Shown: positions 15,456 to 24,199 of the stretch, one piece after another | Layout of the letters: every line of letters begins with the position of its first letter | Numbering within the stretch: the first letter of the stretch is position 1 | Source of the DNA: JACJXF01 sp964349045 | GTDB lineage: Bacteria > Bacteroidota > Bacteroidia > Bacteroidales > GCA-2748055 | Reading direction: 5' to 3' | DNA: 27,885 bases | Assembly: GCA_964349045.1 (NCBI GenBank) | Contig: CAYGFI010000047.1 | Span: 1 to 27,885 of the forward strand | The notes under the pieces: model-generated | The model's database searches: none | Seen by the model: only the letters and a program-made list of their open reading frames with translations | What the model was told of the DNA's origin: nothing | Position numbers and translations under genes: made by a program

Positions 15456-17150
15456 TCAGGCGCTTTTTTTAATGAGAAGGGCCCTCATCTTTTGAACCAG
15501 AATATCAACCTGAAATGGTTTGCTGATGTAATCATTCATGCCAACTGCAAGACAAGTTTCACGATCTCCCGATAAGGCATTTGCTGTTATCGCGATAATG
15601 GGAGTCTGGATGTTGGTACTCGCTTCTATTTCCCTGATCTTCTTTGTGGCAATAATACCGTCCATAACCGGCATCTGAATATCCATCAGTATGAGATCGT
15701 ATTTTGATGTTCCGAATTTGTCAAGAGCTTCCTTCCCGTTACTGGCAATATCAATGTTCCTGACCACAGGTTTCAAAGAGAGAATAACTATCTTCTGATT
15801 AATCAGGTTGTCTTCAACCAATAAAATATTTGCATCTTTCAGGCTGATTGTTTTAGTCTCTTCAATTTGAATTTTATCATGAAAATCCTCTGTTTTCCGG
15901 GTAAGATCTTTTTGAAAGCCCAGAATAAAACTGTAATGGTAAATATTTTCGGCGTGACTTACAGAAAGCAAACCTCCTGAATAGCTGATAAGTTTTTTCG
16001 TATTGGTAAGATCTGATGATAAAACATCTATATCAGAAGGACTTTGTTCTGAACCGGTATCTGAAGGTATGTATGTAACCTTCAGGTTAAAAGAAATCTT
16101 CAGTTCAGTTTTAGTTTCTTTTTCAGGTAAAATTGAAATATGAATCTCTTTTATATTCAATTGATTACGGGAAAAAAGAATTCCCTGGAGTAAATTAAGA
16201 AAGATTTGTTTTAATTTAATCGGATCACCGATAAGGAAATTCTGAATATTGGGAGAAAACTCAAGAACTATTTTGGCTTCACATTTATCGGAAAATAGAT
16301 TTATTATACTGTTTAGTACGGGTTGAAGGTTAAAGCTTAAATAACTGTCTTTGATTTTTCCCAACGTCGGTTGAGAAAAATTAACAATTTTATTTACAGA
16401 CTCAAGAAGATTATTGGTTGAAGCTCTTAATGTGTCGATCAGATCGGTTTGGTTTTTATCCAGACTCGATTTGTTTATAAGCGAATTAACCAGAATAATA
16501 TTGCTAAGCGAAGTGCGTAACTGGTGCGACAGGTCAGAAATAAAGTCATTCTTCTGTTGGAGTTCCTGTGTGGAATCTAAAGATTTCGCAATTAACTCCT
16601 TAATTTCCTTATTTTTACTTTCTTCAAGAAAAAACAAGATCAGGAGAACCAGGAAATAAATCAAAAAGAAATTCAGGTTGAACAAAAATGCCTGATTAAT
16701 GGTGATTTCAGGAATTGGCAGAAGATGGCCGGCTAAAAGAAGCAATACCAGGATTACTGAATGATATATACCTTTCCTTTCCCCGGTTAACTTTACTGCA
16801 ATAAAAGGGAAAAAAAGGATGAACATCCAGGCATATGGAACTCTGTCACCAAACCAAAAGGAATATACCGAAATGACATCAATAAGAACAATGAGTATAA
16901 AAACACCTTGAGCATATTTTTTATGAGGAGGGAAAAAAATATTTGTTAAAACGAGCAGGGCAAATGCCAACAGGAAAACTAATGAGGAAATAAAATCGTC
17001 ATTCAAAAGGAGTCCTACTCCGGTAAGTGCACAAATAGCGGTAAAAATAGTTGCAAGAAAACTAAAGAAAAATACCTTATCCCGATTTTTTTCATCCTTA
17101 AATATTAAACCGAATGTAAAGATTTTTTTAAAATTTGTAACCAGGCTCAT
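15456..17150 (-). CDS. Membrane hybrid histidine kinase with degenerate ATP-binding domain and intact receiver
   Basis: With the ATG at 17150 the protein has 564 residues. About six hydrophobic helices form the N-terminus (VFFFSFLATIFTAICALTGV onward). The H-box is DLSHQLRTSLSN with His about 209. The catalytic domain is recognisable (LKQIFLNLLQGILFS), but the N-box Asn is Gly and the G1 and G2 glycine boxes are lost (SSDLTNTKKLISYSGG where GLGL is expected). The C-terminal receiver is complete: VEDN, phospho-acceptor in LMDIQMPVMDG, AITANAL, SKPF. An alternative TTG start at 17249 adds 33 residues, but a good promoter lies inside that stretch, so I prefer the ATG. It converges on the phosphatase gene with 7 bp between stops. 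Confidence 0.9.
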   Translation of the reverse strand: MSLVTNFKKIFTFGLIFKDEKNRDKVFFFSFLATIFTAICALTGVGLLLNDDFISSLVFLLAFALLVLTNIFFPPHKKYAQGVFILIVLIDVISVYSFWFGDRVPYAWMFILFFPFIAVKLTGERKGIYHSVILVLLLLAGHLLPIPEITINQAFLFNLNFFLIYFLVLLILFFLEESKNKEIKELIAKSLDSTQELQQKNDFISDLSHQLRTSLSNIILVNSLINKSSLDKNQTDLIDTLRASTNNLLESVNKIVNFSQPTLGKIKDSYLSFNLQPVLNSIINLFSDKCEAKIVLEFSPNIQNFLIGDPIKLKQIFLNLLQGILFSRNQLNIKEIHISILPEKETKTELKISFNLKVTYIPSDTGSEQSPSDIDVLSSDLTNTKKLISYSGGLLSVSHAENIYHYSFILGFQKDLTRKTEDFHDKIQIEETKTISLKDANILLVEDNLINQKIVILSLKPVVRNIDIASNGKEALDKFGTSKYDLILMDIQMPVMDGIIATKKIREIEASTNIQTPIIAITANALSGDRETCLAVGMNDYISKPFQVDILVQKMRALLIKKSA

Positions 17151-17182
17151 ATTTATTGATAGTTTTGGAATGAATCTTGTAC

Positions 17183-17214
17183 CAAAAGTATAAAATTCTG
17201 CGACAATGTAGAAA
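17183..17214 (-). promoter_or_regulatory. Promoter of the hybrid kinase
   Basis: On the minus strand TTTC (17211-17214) is separated by 20 nt from a perfect -7 element TACTTTTG (17183-17190). Transcription would begin about 25 nt before the ATG at 17150, which supports that start over the upstream TTG. Confidence 0.7.
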
Positions 17215-17268
17215 TTGTTTACGAGATTGGGAACTAAATGACGATACAATAGTTAATTAAGACGAAAG

Positions 17269-17322
17269 TTTACGAACTTTACGAACTTTACGAACGTTAC
17301 GAACGTCACGAACATCACGAAC
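17269..17322 (+). repeat. Six tandem 9-bp repeats (TTTACGAAC)
   Basis: The first three units are identical TTTACGAAC. The next three vary only in their first three bases (GTT, GTC, ATC, each followed by ACGAAC, with one C for T). The array lies in the gap between the divergent kinase gene and the exported-protein gene at 17365. Confidence 0.9.
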
Positions 17323-17364
17323 TTAATGTTCTGTAAGAGCGAAATCTATCCATAAGAAGAATTT

Positions 17365-18045
17365 ATGAGAAAACTGTTTTTTTTATTATTACTCAACCTG
17401 TGCATTTTCCCATTTCTGCAATCTCAGCAACAGCCGGCGGATAAGGTCAGATATACACCGGAATTTAAATTTAATGATGGTATATACCTGGGCTTCTCTC
17501 AATTAAAGAATAATAAACCGGTAGCTGTAGCAAGAATTCTATCGGAAACAGATCATCAGGATCCGGAATTTTTTTCTAAACTTCTGGAAGAAAAACAAAT
17601 AAGTTATTTTGACGATTTTGGAGTGCAGCAAACGGTTTCAGTTGATAAAATGTGGGGTTTTAGCCGTAATGGTGTTGTCTACATCCGGATAGGGAATAAC
17701 TTTTCAAGAATTACTGTTATTGGAAGTATATGCCATTTCGTGGCTAATATTACTACCTATAACTCCCGCTATTACGATCCTTATTACTACAATCCATATT
17801 ATTACCGCTATTCAGGAACTCCCGCTACAACTTCAACAACCGAAATGCGACAATACCTGCTGGATTTCGAAACCGGAAAAATTCTGGAATACGACGTTCA
17901 GGGTGTTGAAGTATTACTCATGAAAGATCCTGAGTTATATGATGAATTTGCAGCTCTGAAAAATAAAAAGAAAAAACAGATGAAATTTCTTTATATCCGG
18001 AAGTTTAATGAAAGAAATCCTTTGTATATTCCAGAAGCAAAATAA
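17365..18045 (+). CDS. Exported protein with Tyr-rich segment, function unknown
   Basis: The 226-residue protein has a signal peptide (LFFLLLLNLCIFPFLQSQ). Its middle contains a Tyr-rich stretch (YYDPYYYNPYYYRYSG) near residues 136-151, followed by a Thr-rich linker. The C-terminus is Lys-rich (LKNKKKKQMKFLYIRKFNER). I recognise no family. The next exported-protein gene starts 12 bp downstream, so the two are probably cotranscribed and may act together at the cell envelope. Confidence 0.8.
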   Translation: MRKLFFLLLLNLCIFPFLQSQQQPADKVRYTPEFKFNDGIYLGFSQLKNNKPVAVARILSETDHQDPEFFSKLLEEKQISYFDDFGVQQTVSVDKMWGFSRNGVVYIRIGNNFSRITVIGSICHFVANITTYNSRYYDPYYYNPYYYRYSGTPATTSTTEMRQYLLDFETGKILEYDVQGVEVLLMKDPELYDEFAALKNKKKKQMKFLYIRKFNERNPLYIPEAK

Positions 18046-18057
18046 AATAAATAAACC

Positions 18058-18906
18058 ATGAAAAAACCAATCCTGTTTTTTACAGCTTGCGTTATAACCG
18101 GGCTTTTATCTGCCCAGGTTGTATATGTACCCACAAAAGATGATCTTGGAAAATTACTCAGGACAAAAACGTATGTGGTTCTCGAAGAAAGCCAGATGTC
18201 CGATTTTAATTTTGCAATCAGGGAGGTAATGGCAAATAACTGGACCCTGACCCAATTTGAATTCATAAAAGATTCAGAATTTGAAAAACTGTCATCAAAT
18301 GAGAATTACTCATTTCTATATACCTCCCTGCTGAATTTTGAAAAGGATAAAACCGAATCCCGTTATGTTTTTATACATCTTTCTCTCGGGGGAGCAAACC
18401 TTACCATTGATGATCTGCGCGACATGGTTTCTGTCCCTCTTGCTTATTTTGGAACAGATGCTGAAAATTACATTTATAAACTGGGCACAATAGTAAGGTT
18501 TATGCAAAATCACATAAACCTTATTAATGAAAAGCCGGAACTGATCAGTAATAATATTTTTAAATTTTACAACGATAACATAAAAGATATTCATTCTAAA
18601 ACCCTTTACCTGGTTCAGGATGAGCTTTCTGCAGCAATCAGTACTCCGGCCAGGATCAAGGCAATTTATCCCTATAAATTTAAAATTGTTACAAGGGAGG
18701 AAATCAACCAGGCAATTGAAGACAGTAACGAGGATATAGTCTTTCTTCATAAAGTGGGTCCTGAAGGAAAACGTTCAGAAGCGAGATGCTATAAGATTGT
18801 CATCGGCGCCGCGGATGCCAACTTCTATTATTTTGATTATCACATGGTTACGGGTAAGAACCCGGATGGATTGCTCGAATCGGATTTGAAGAAAATGGCA
18901 AAATAA
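18058..18906 (+). CDS. Exported conserved-type protein, function unknown
   Basis: The 282-residue protein has a signal peptide (ILFFTACVITGLLSAQ). The mature part contains alternating strands and helices with no motif I can assign (for example YVVLEESQMSDFNFAIREVM, RYVFIHLSLGGANLTIDDLR). It lies 12 bp after the Tyr-rich exported protein and 22 bp before hisS, so it could share a transcript with both. Coding is supported by length, codon pattern and signal peptide. Confidence 0.82.
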   Translation: MKKPILFFTACVITGLLSAQVVYVPTKDDLGKLLRTKTYVVLEESQMSDFNFAIREVMANNWTLTQFEFIKDSEFEKLSSNENYSFLYTSLLNFEKDKTESRYVFIHLSLGGANLTIDDLRDMVSVPLAYFGTDAENYIYKLGTIVRFMQNHINLINEKPELISNNIFKFYNDNIKDIHSKTLYLVQDELSAAISTPARIKAIYPYKFKIVTREEINQAIEDSNEDIVFLHKVGPEGKRSEARCYKIVIGAADANFYYFDYHMVTGKNPDGLLESDLKKMAK

Positions 18907-18928
18907 TCCCTAACCCCCTAAACTCTTT

Positions 18929-20326
18929 ATGTCCACAACAAAACCCAGCATCCCCGCGGGAACCAGAGATTTTTCTCCACTTGAAATGGTACGGAGAAAT
19001 TACATTTTTTCCACCATCAGGGAGGTATTCAAACTTTTTGGTTTTTTGCCGATTGAAACTCCTGCTATGGAAAACCTTTCAACTCTTCTGGGAAAATACG
19101 GGGAGGAAGGGGATAAAATGCTTTTCAGGATTTTAAATTCAGGGGATTTTCTGGCCAAAGCGGATGAAGATTTACTTCGTAAAAAAGACTCTGTCCGACT
19201 GTCGAATGCCATAACCGAACGCGGACTTCGTTACGATCTTACAGTTCCTTTTGCACGCTTCGTGGTTCAGCACCGGAACGAAATCAACTTTCCCTTTAAA
19301 AGATACCAGATTCAGCCTGTATGGAGAGCCGACCGGCCGCAGAAAGGCCGCTACCGTGAGTTTTATCAGTGCGACGTGGATACAATCGGCAGCAATTCAC
19401 TGCTAAACGAGGTTGAACTCATAAAAATTACTGATATGGTCTTTAACCGGCTTAAAATACCGGCAAGTATAAAACTAAACAACAGGAAAATACTTTCAGG
19501 AATAGCGGAAACGATCGGTGAAACCGATAAAATTACGGAAATTACAATTGCCCTCGATAAAATTGATAAAATAGGAAGAGATAAGGTGGAGGCAGAATTG
19601 AGTCAAAGGGGAATTCAGAATGAGTCAATTGCCAGGTTGAACCCGCTTTTTGAGATGAAAGGTACTTCTGTTGAAAAAATAATCTTTCTCGAAAAATATC
19701 TTAAAGATTCCATGATTGGAAATTCCGGTATTGAGGAGTTAAAAACGGTATTCCGTCTTCTGGATTTTTGTGATATAAAAAATCAGGTTGAACTCGATCT
19801 GACCCTTGCCCGCGGACTTAATTACTATACCGGGGCAATCATCGAAGTCAAAGCGTCTGGTTTGGAAATTGGAAGTATCTGCGGTGGTGGCCGGTATGAT
19901 GACCTTACCGGGATATTTGGCATGCCCGGAGTTTCCGGAGTAGGTGTTTCTTTTGGAGCCGACCGGATTTATGATGTAATGCAACTGCTGAATAATTTTC
20001 CATCGGAGGCAGATGCCACAATTCAAATCATGTTTGTGAATTTTGGTGAAAAGGAGACTGTTGCCATTCTACCTCTTCTTTCAAAATTACATGAACGTGG
20101 AATTGCAGCAGTAATTTACCCCGATCCGGTTAAATTTCAAAAGCAGTTAGGTTACGCCGATTCCAACAGGATCCCATTCGTTGTTCTTGCAGGTGAGAAG
20201 GAGCTTTCGAAAGGTCTGGTTACTCTGAAGAATATGACGTCGGGAAAGCAGGATGAACTTACGTTTGATGATTTTATCGACAGATTCGCTAAGGAGGGGA
20301 AAAGTGGTTATAATGGAAAAGTTTGA
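18929..20326 (+). CDS. hisS: Histidine--tRNA ligase
   Basis: The 465-residue class II aminoacyl-tRNA synthetase charges tRNA-His. Motif 1 surrounds GTRDFSPLEMVRRNYIFSTI. The ATP-binding region is LRYDLTVPFARFV, and motif 2 is RYQIQPVWRADRPQKGRYRE followed by FYQCD. The histidine-specific motifs are LARGLNYYTGAIIE and GGGRYDDLTGIFG, and motif 3 is GVGVSFGADRIYDVM. The C-terminal anticodon-binding domain follows (IQIMFVNFGEKETVAILPLL). The start is set by the ATG giving STTKPSIPAGTRDF. The sequence ATCCCTAACCCC lies just upstream (18906-18917) and again before hutH. Confidence 0.97.
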   Translation: MSTTKPSIPAGTRDFSPLEMVRRNYIFSTIREVFKLFGFLPIETPAMENLSTLLGKYGEEGDKMLFRILNSGDFLAKADEDLLRKKDSVRLSNAITERGLRYDLTVPFARFVVQHRNEINFPFKRYQIQPVWRADRPQKGRYREFYQCDVDTIGSNSLLNEVELIKITDMVFNRLKIPASIKLNNRKILSGIAETIGETDKITEITIALDKIDKIGRDKVEAELSQRGIQNESIARLNPLFEMKGTSVEKIIFLEKYLKDSMIGNSGIEELKTVFRLLDFCDIKNQVELDLTLARGLNYYTGAIIEVKASGLEIGSICGGGRYDDLTGIFGMPGVSGVGVSFGADRIYDVMQLLNNFPSEADATIQIMFVNFGEKETVAILPLLSKLHERGIAAVIYPDPVKFQKQLGYADSNRIPFVVLAGEKELSKGLVTLKNMTSGKQDELTFDDFIDRFAKEGKSGYNGKV

Positions 20327-20327
20327 T

Positions 20328-20383
20328 ACGTGATGACGTGATGACGTGATGACGTGATGACGTGATGACGTGACGATGTGACG
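20328..20383 (+). repeat. Tandem octamer repeat ACGTGATG
   Basis: Five perfect copies of ACGTGATG (20328-20367) are followed by two diverged units (ACGTGACG, ATGTGACG). The array begins 2 bp after the hisS stop codon. Confidence 0.92.
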
Positions 20384-20409
20384 AAGGTCGTAACCTTTTA
20401 GTCACCGTA

Positions 20410-20612
20410 GCTTTCTGTGAGAGCAGAAGCTACTCTGCGGAGGCGCTCTGTGAGCGCCGAAGCTTCAGCGTAGGCACTCCGCGAGCGCTGAAGCTACTCT
20501 GCGGAGGCGCTCCGCGAGCGCTGAAGCTACTCTGCGGAGGCGCTCCGCGTGTCGCCGAAGCTTCAGCGTAGGCACTCTGTGAGTGCTGAAGTTTCAGCGT
20601 AGGCAGAAGCGC
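20410..20612 (+). repeat. GC-rich array of tandem palindromic units between hisS and hutH
   Basis: About six units of 31-33 bp each end in a short hairpin with a 3-nt loop: 20410-20424 (GCTTTC-TGT-GAGAGC), 20442-20458 (GGCGCTC-TGT-GAGCGCC), 20473-20489, 20506-20522, 20539-20556 (decayed), 20571-20587 (GCACTC-TGT-GAGTGC). The last unit is truncated. Linkers are of two kinds, GAAGCTACTCTGCGGA and GAAGCTTCAGCGTA. The array is much richer in GC than its surroundings, resembles REP/BIME-type palindromic repeats, and has no coding potential. Confidence 0.85.
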
Positions 20613-20649
20613 AGGTGATCCCTAACCCCACAATTCAAAAAACAACCCA

Positions 20650-22173
20650 ATGCTCCACAATATCGATTCACAGGTTATCAATTTTTCCCAGATTACAAAA
20701 ATTCTTGAAACTCCTTCAAAGCTGCAATTGTCTGTTGAAGCAGAAAGGAAAATAATTCGCTGCAGAGAATATCTTGATAAAAGACTGGAGAGTGGAGAAG
20801 AACTGATTTACGGCATAAACACCGGATTTGGCTCGTTGTACAATCATGTTATTTCTCCGGGTGATCTGGGCAAATTACAGAAAAACCTGGTGATGTCGCA
20901 TGCATGCGGAGTAGGTGATGAGGTTCCGCAGTCAGTAGTTAAACTGATGCTTTTTCTGAAGGCACAGTCATTATCGTATGGAAATTCAGGCGTTCAACTG
21001 GCAACTGTCGCGCGCCTGCTTGATTTTTATAACGAGGGAGTAATCCCGGTGGTATACCAGTATGGCTCTCTTGGAGCTTCAGGCGACCTGGCTCCCCTGG
21101 CACATTTATCCCTGCCCCTGATTGGAATGGGCGAAGTGTATTATCAGGGGAAGAAATATCCCTCTTCCATAATACTGAAAAAATTCGGATGGGATCCGAT
21201 TGATTTAAAATCGAAAGAGGGACTGGCGCTGTTAAATGGTACCCAGTTTATGAGCGCTTATGGGGTTGAATTGTGCTTACGTGTTTTTAAACTTTCGCAG
21301 TTATCGGATGTAATCGGTGCGTTGTCCCTTGAAGCATTTGACGGCAGGATAGAACCTTTTCATGAACTCATTCAGTTGATACGCCCCTATGAAGGGCAGA
21401 TTAAAACGGCCAAAAGAGTAAGATGGCTGCTTAAAGACAGTGAACTGATCAACCGGCCCAAGGAGCATGTTCAGGATCCTTATTCTTTCCGGTGTATTCC
21501 ACAGGTACATGGAGCTTCAAAAGATTCTATAAAATATGTTGCCTATGTTTTTCAGAAGGAGATAAACTCGGTGACCGATAATCCCACTATTTTTCCTGAG
21601 AAGGATATGATCATTTCTGCAGGTAATTTCCATGGTCAGCCCCTTGCTCTCGCACTCGATAACCTGGCCATTGCCATGTCGGAACTGGGAAATATATCCG
21701 AGCGCCGCACCTATCAGCTTGTTGGAGGCAGCCGGAACCTTCCTCCATTCCTCGTGGCTAATCCGGGACTAAACTCAGGTTTTATGATCCCTCAATATAC
21801 TGCTGCATCTATGGTAAGTCATAACAAACAGCTCTCTACACCAAGCTCTGTTGATAGTATTGAAACTTCCCAGGGACAGGAAGACCATGTAAGCATGGGA
21901 GCCAATGCTGCCATAAAAGCCTATAAAGTAATGGAAAACCTCGAGCGTATTCTTGCTATCGAATTATACAATGCCGCCCAGGCAATGGATTTCAGACGTC
22001 CAGCCCGTACCTCCGGATTTCTTGAAAATATTCTGAAACAATACCGGCAAAAAATAGAATTTGTTACCGACGACAAGGTTATGTATGAAGATATGAACCG
22101 TTCAGTTGAGTTTCTTCGCGAGGTTGAACTTAATTTACCGGTTGATGAGGATCAGACCGATCTGGGAGGGTGA
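20650..22173 (+). CDS. hutH: Histidine ammonia-lyase
   Basis: The 507-residue enzyme deaminates histidine to urocanate, the first step of histidine degradation. The MIO prosthetic group would form from Ala143-Ser144-Gly145 in GSLGASGDLAPLAHLS. The catalytic loop INTGFGSLYN is near the N-terminus. SHACGVG carries the histidine that marks histidine (rather than tyrosine) ammonia-lyases. QEDHVSMGANAA near residue 415 supplies the conserved glutamate. No other hut gene is visible nearby. Upstream is the palindrome array and the 12-mer ATCCCTAACCCC (20618-20629). Confidence 0.95.
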   Translation: MLHNIDSQVINFSQITKILETPSKLQLSVEAERKIIRCREYLDKRLESGEELIYGINTGFGSLYNHVISPGDLGKLQKNLVMSHACGVGDEVPQSVVKLMLFLKAQSLSYGNSGVQLATVARLLDFYNEGVIPVVYQYGSLGASGDLAPLAHLSLPLIGMGEVYYQGKKYPSSIILKKFGWDPIDLKSKEGLALLNGTQFMSAYGVELCLRVFKLSQLSDVIGALSLEAFDGRIEPFHELIQLIRPYEGQIKTAKRVRWLLKDSELINRPKEHVQDPYSFRCIPQVHGASKDSIKYVAYVFQKEINSVTDNPTIFPEKDMIISAGNFHGQPLALALDNLAIAMSELGNISERRTYQLVGGSRNLPPFLVANPGLNSGFMIPQYTAASMVSHNKQLSTPSSVDSIETSQGQEDHVSMGANAAIKAYKVMENLERILAIELYNAAQAMDFRRPARTSGFLENILKQYRQKIEFVTDDKVMYEDMNRSVEFLREVELNLPVDEDQTDLGG

Positions 22174-22337
22174 GCCGGGGATTCTTTGGAATGAACGTTT
22201 TCTTTGCACTTTGTTTTCATTTGTGAATTCTTTGTTTCCCTTGTGGTTAAAATATTTAAATTCAACTGATTAGAATTTTTTGTCATAAGGTGTATAGTCA
22301 CCAGATGGGTATAGTTCCTGAATAGTTATAAAAAATT

Positions 22338-23408
22338 TTGTACCACCTTCGAAAAACCTTAATTTGCAGCCCAAATAATACCGGAATCTTGGAGCACTCA
22401 TTAATTGTAAGTCATAACAACCAGACTGTATTTACCAGCGATCAGCATTGGCTGTACCCACTCTTCGAACTCGGGGATTATCTGAACAAAAGCAGGATTA
22501 ACCCTGAATCATTGTATTTACGCGATAAGATTGGCGGCAAAGCTGCTGCATGCCTGATTGTTTTTCTTGGGATCAAACGCTGTCATATTGAATTGCTAAG
22601 CGAACGCGCGATACCCGTTTTTAAAGCCAATGAAATTGATTTCACCTATGATAAACTGGTGGATCATATTCTATGCCGGACCGAGGACCTGATTACCGAT
22701 AAAATGAGTATTGCAGATGCGTATCTTTTTTTGCGCAAACGGGCAGGAAGGGTTCTTGGTTTATCTGTTAAAATAGATAATATCTCTGTCAGGGTTGAAG
22801 AAAAATTAATTATTGATCACCTGGATCTCTATCTGGGAAGGGGTGAACAATTAATCATACATGGTGCAAATGGCGCCGGTAAGACAACCCTGTTGCGCTC
22901 CATGTTAGGATTAGCACCCTGCTTAAACGGTGAAATTAAAATAGGCGATTATCTTGTCGGGAGCAAAACATGGAGGGAAAACCGGAGTATTATCGGTTAT
23001 GTTCACCAGGAGAATATTAAGAACAATTTCCCGATATCAGCAGGTGAAGTAGTGCAAATTGGTTTGGGTAAATCGGGGATTTCGCCCGGCGAGACCGGGT
23101 ACCGCGTAGAAGTTTCAATGCGCCGGACAGGATCTTTCCATTTGTTTAATCAACCTTACGGAACTTTATCGGGAGGTGAAAAACAACGGGTGTCACTGGC
23201 CAGGTGTCTTTGTCAGAACGCCGGAGTGTTCCTCATGGATGAACCAACATCTTTTCTTGATCAGCAGGGAAAAGAAGATTTGCTTTTATTGCTTCACGAA
23301 CTGAGTCAGAATGAAGCGCCGACAATGATATTGGTTTCTCATGAACTCAGGTGGATCGAACAATTGAACTGGATGCGCAAAGAATTGAAGGGAGGGAAAT
23401 TATGCTAG
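22338..23408 (+). CDS. DUF1893 domain fused to a metal-type ABC transporter ATPase
   Basis: The 356-residue protein has two parts. Residues about 15-125 match DUF1893 (LIVSHNNQTVFTSDQHWLYP, LYLRDKIGGKAAACLIVFLG, then CHIELLSERAIPVFKANEID), a small domain of unknown function. Residues about 145-356 are an ABC ATPase of the zinc/manganese family: Walker A GANGAGKTT (176-184), signature LSGGEKQR, Walker B VFLMDEPTSFLD, and SHE. No ATG precedes the DUF1893 domain; the likely start is TTG at 22338, nine bases after an in-frame stop. It is the first gene of a three-gene importer. The permease start overlaps its stop by 7 nt. The 164-bp gap before it holds no promoter I can defend. Confidence 0.88.
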   Translation: MYHLRKTLICSPNNTGILEHSLIVSHNNQTVFTSDQHWLYPLFELGDYLNKSRINPESLYLRDKIGGKAAACLIVFLGIKRCHIELLSERAIPVFKANEIDFTYDKLVDHILCRTEDLITDKMSIADAYLFLRKRAGRVLGLSVKIDNISVRVEEKLIIDHLDLYLGRGEQLIIHGANGAGKTTLLRSMLGLAPCLNGEIKIGDYLVGSKTWRENRSIIGYVHQENIKNNFPISAGEVVQIGLGKSGISPGETGYRVEVSMRRTGSFHLFNQPYGTLSGGEKQRVSLARCLCQNAGVFLMDEPTSFLDQQGKEDLLLLLHELSQNEAPTMILVSHELRWIEQLNWMRKELKGGKLC

Positions 23409-24199
23409 AACTACTTTCCCTGTCACCCATCCTCAAGGGATTAATTGTTCTTGCATTGGCAGGATTAACTTTCCCTATAACCGGGGTATATCTTTTCAGG
23501 CTCAATCTGCTGCCTTTACGATTCATGCTCATGCACGGGGCTATTCTTGGGGGAGCTATGGCTTTAGCCCTGCAGATCAACCCGTTTTGGACTACAATCG
23601 CGGTAAATCTTATAATGGTGCTGTTTATGGCGAAAACATCCAGATCCATGAAAGTGGATGCCGGGCAGATTAGCGCCTTTTTCATGGTCATCTCAATTTC
23701 ACTGGCTTTTATATTCATTTACAAATTCAATGTTCCGGCAAAAGATACGCTCACCCTGCTTTGGGGTAACCTCTTTATTTTGAGCTGGACCGAAGTAACC
23801 GGGATAGGCATATTTGCAGGTTTCCTGGCGGGATTTCAATACTTTTTCCGTCATCAGTTGAGGGCGCTCTTCTTCGACAGGGAAATTGCTTTCACTTCAG
23901 GTATCAATGAAAACCAGCTTTACTACGCGGTTATTTTCCTCGTGGCAATTACTGTTGCTTTAGCCATGAAGTTGATCGGAGCCCTTTTGCTTGATGCTAT
24001 TCTCCTTTTACCGCCTGTTATCGCTTCATTTCATGCCAAAAGCTTAAAGGGTATGATCTTAGCATCGGTAATCTGGGGCGGGGTTTTTTCTATCGGGGGA
24101 TTTCTCCTTTCGATCGCCATTGATATTCCGGCCAGCTCATCTATTGCGGCATTGGCCTCTCTTACTTTTATTTTTATGTATTTTACCCGTAGAAAATGA
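23402..24199 (+). CDS. Metal ABC transporter permease (ABC-3 family)
   Basis: Starting at the ATG at 23402, the 265-residue inner-membrane protein has about eight hydrophobic helices and matches the ABC-3 permeases of zinc/manganese importers (GLTFPITGVYLFRLNLLPLR, HGAILGGAMALAL, IGALLLDAILLLPPVIASFH). The longer frame from a GTG at 23351 would overlap the ATPase gene by 58 nt and add a charged leader unlike the family, so I prefer the ATG, which overlaps the upstream stop as ATGCTAG. It overlaps the binding-protein gene by 4 nt (ATGA), so the three genes are coupled. Confidence 0.93.
   Translation: MLELLSLSPILKGLIVLALAGLTFPITGVYLFRLNLLPLRFMLMHGAILGGAMALALQINPFWTTIAVNLIMVLFMAKTSRSMKVDAGQISAFFMVISISLAFIFIYKFNVPAKDTLTLLWGNLFILSWTEVTGIGIFAGFLAGFQYFFRHQLRALFFDREIAFTSGINENQLYYAVIFLVAITVALAMKLIGALLLDAILLLPPVIASFHAKSLKGMILASVIWGGVFSIGGFLLSIAIDIPASSSIAALASLTFIFMYFTRRK

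Noticed and set aside
17151..17249. TTG start extending the hybrid kinase by 33 residues
   Set aside because: A good promoter (17183-17214) lies inside the extension, and the ATG at 17150 precedes a normal membrane domain.
23351..23401. GTG start extending the permease by 17 residues
   Set aside because: The extension is charged and lies wholly inside the ATPase gene. The ATG at 23402 overlaps the stop codon in the usual coupled way.
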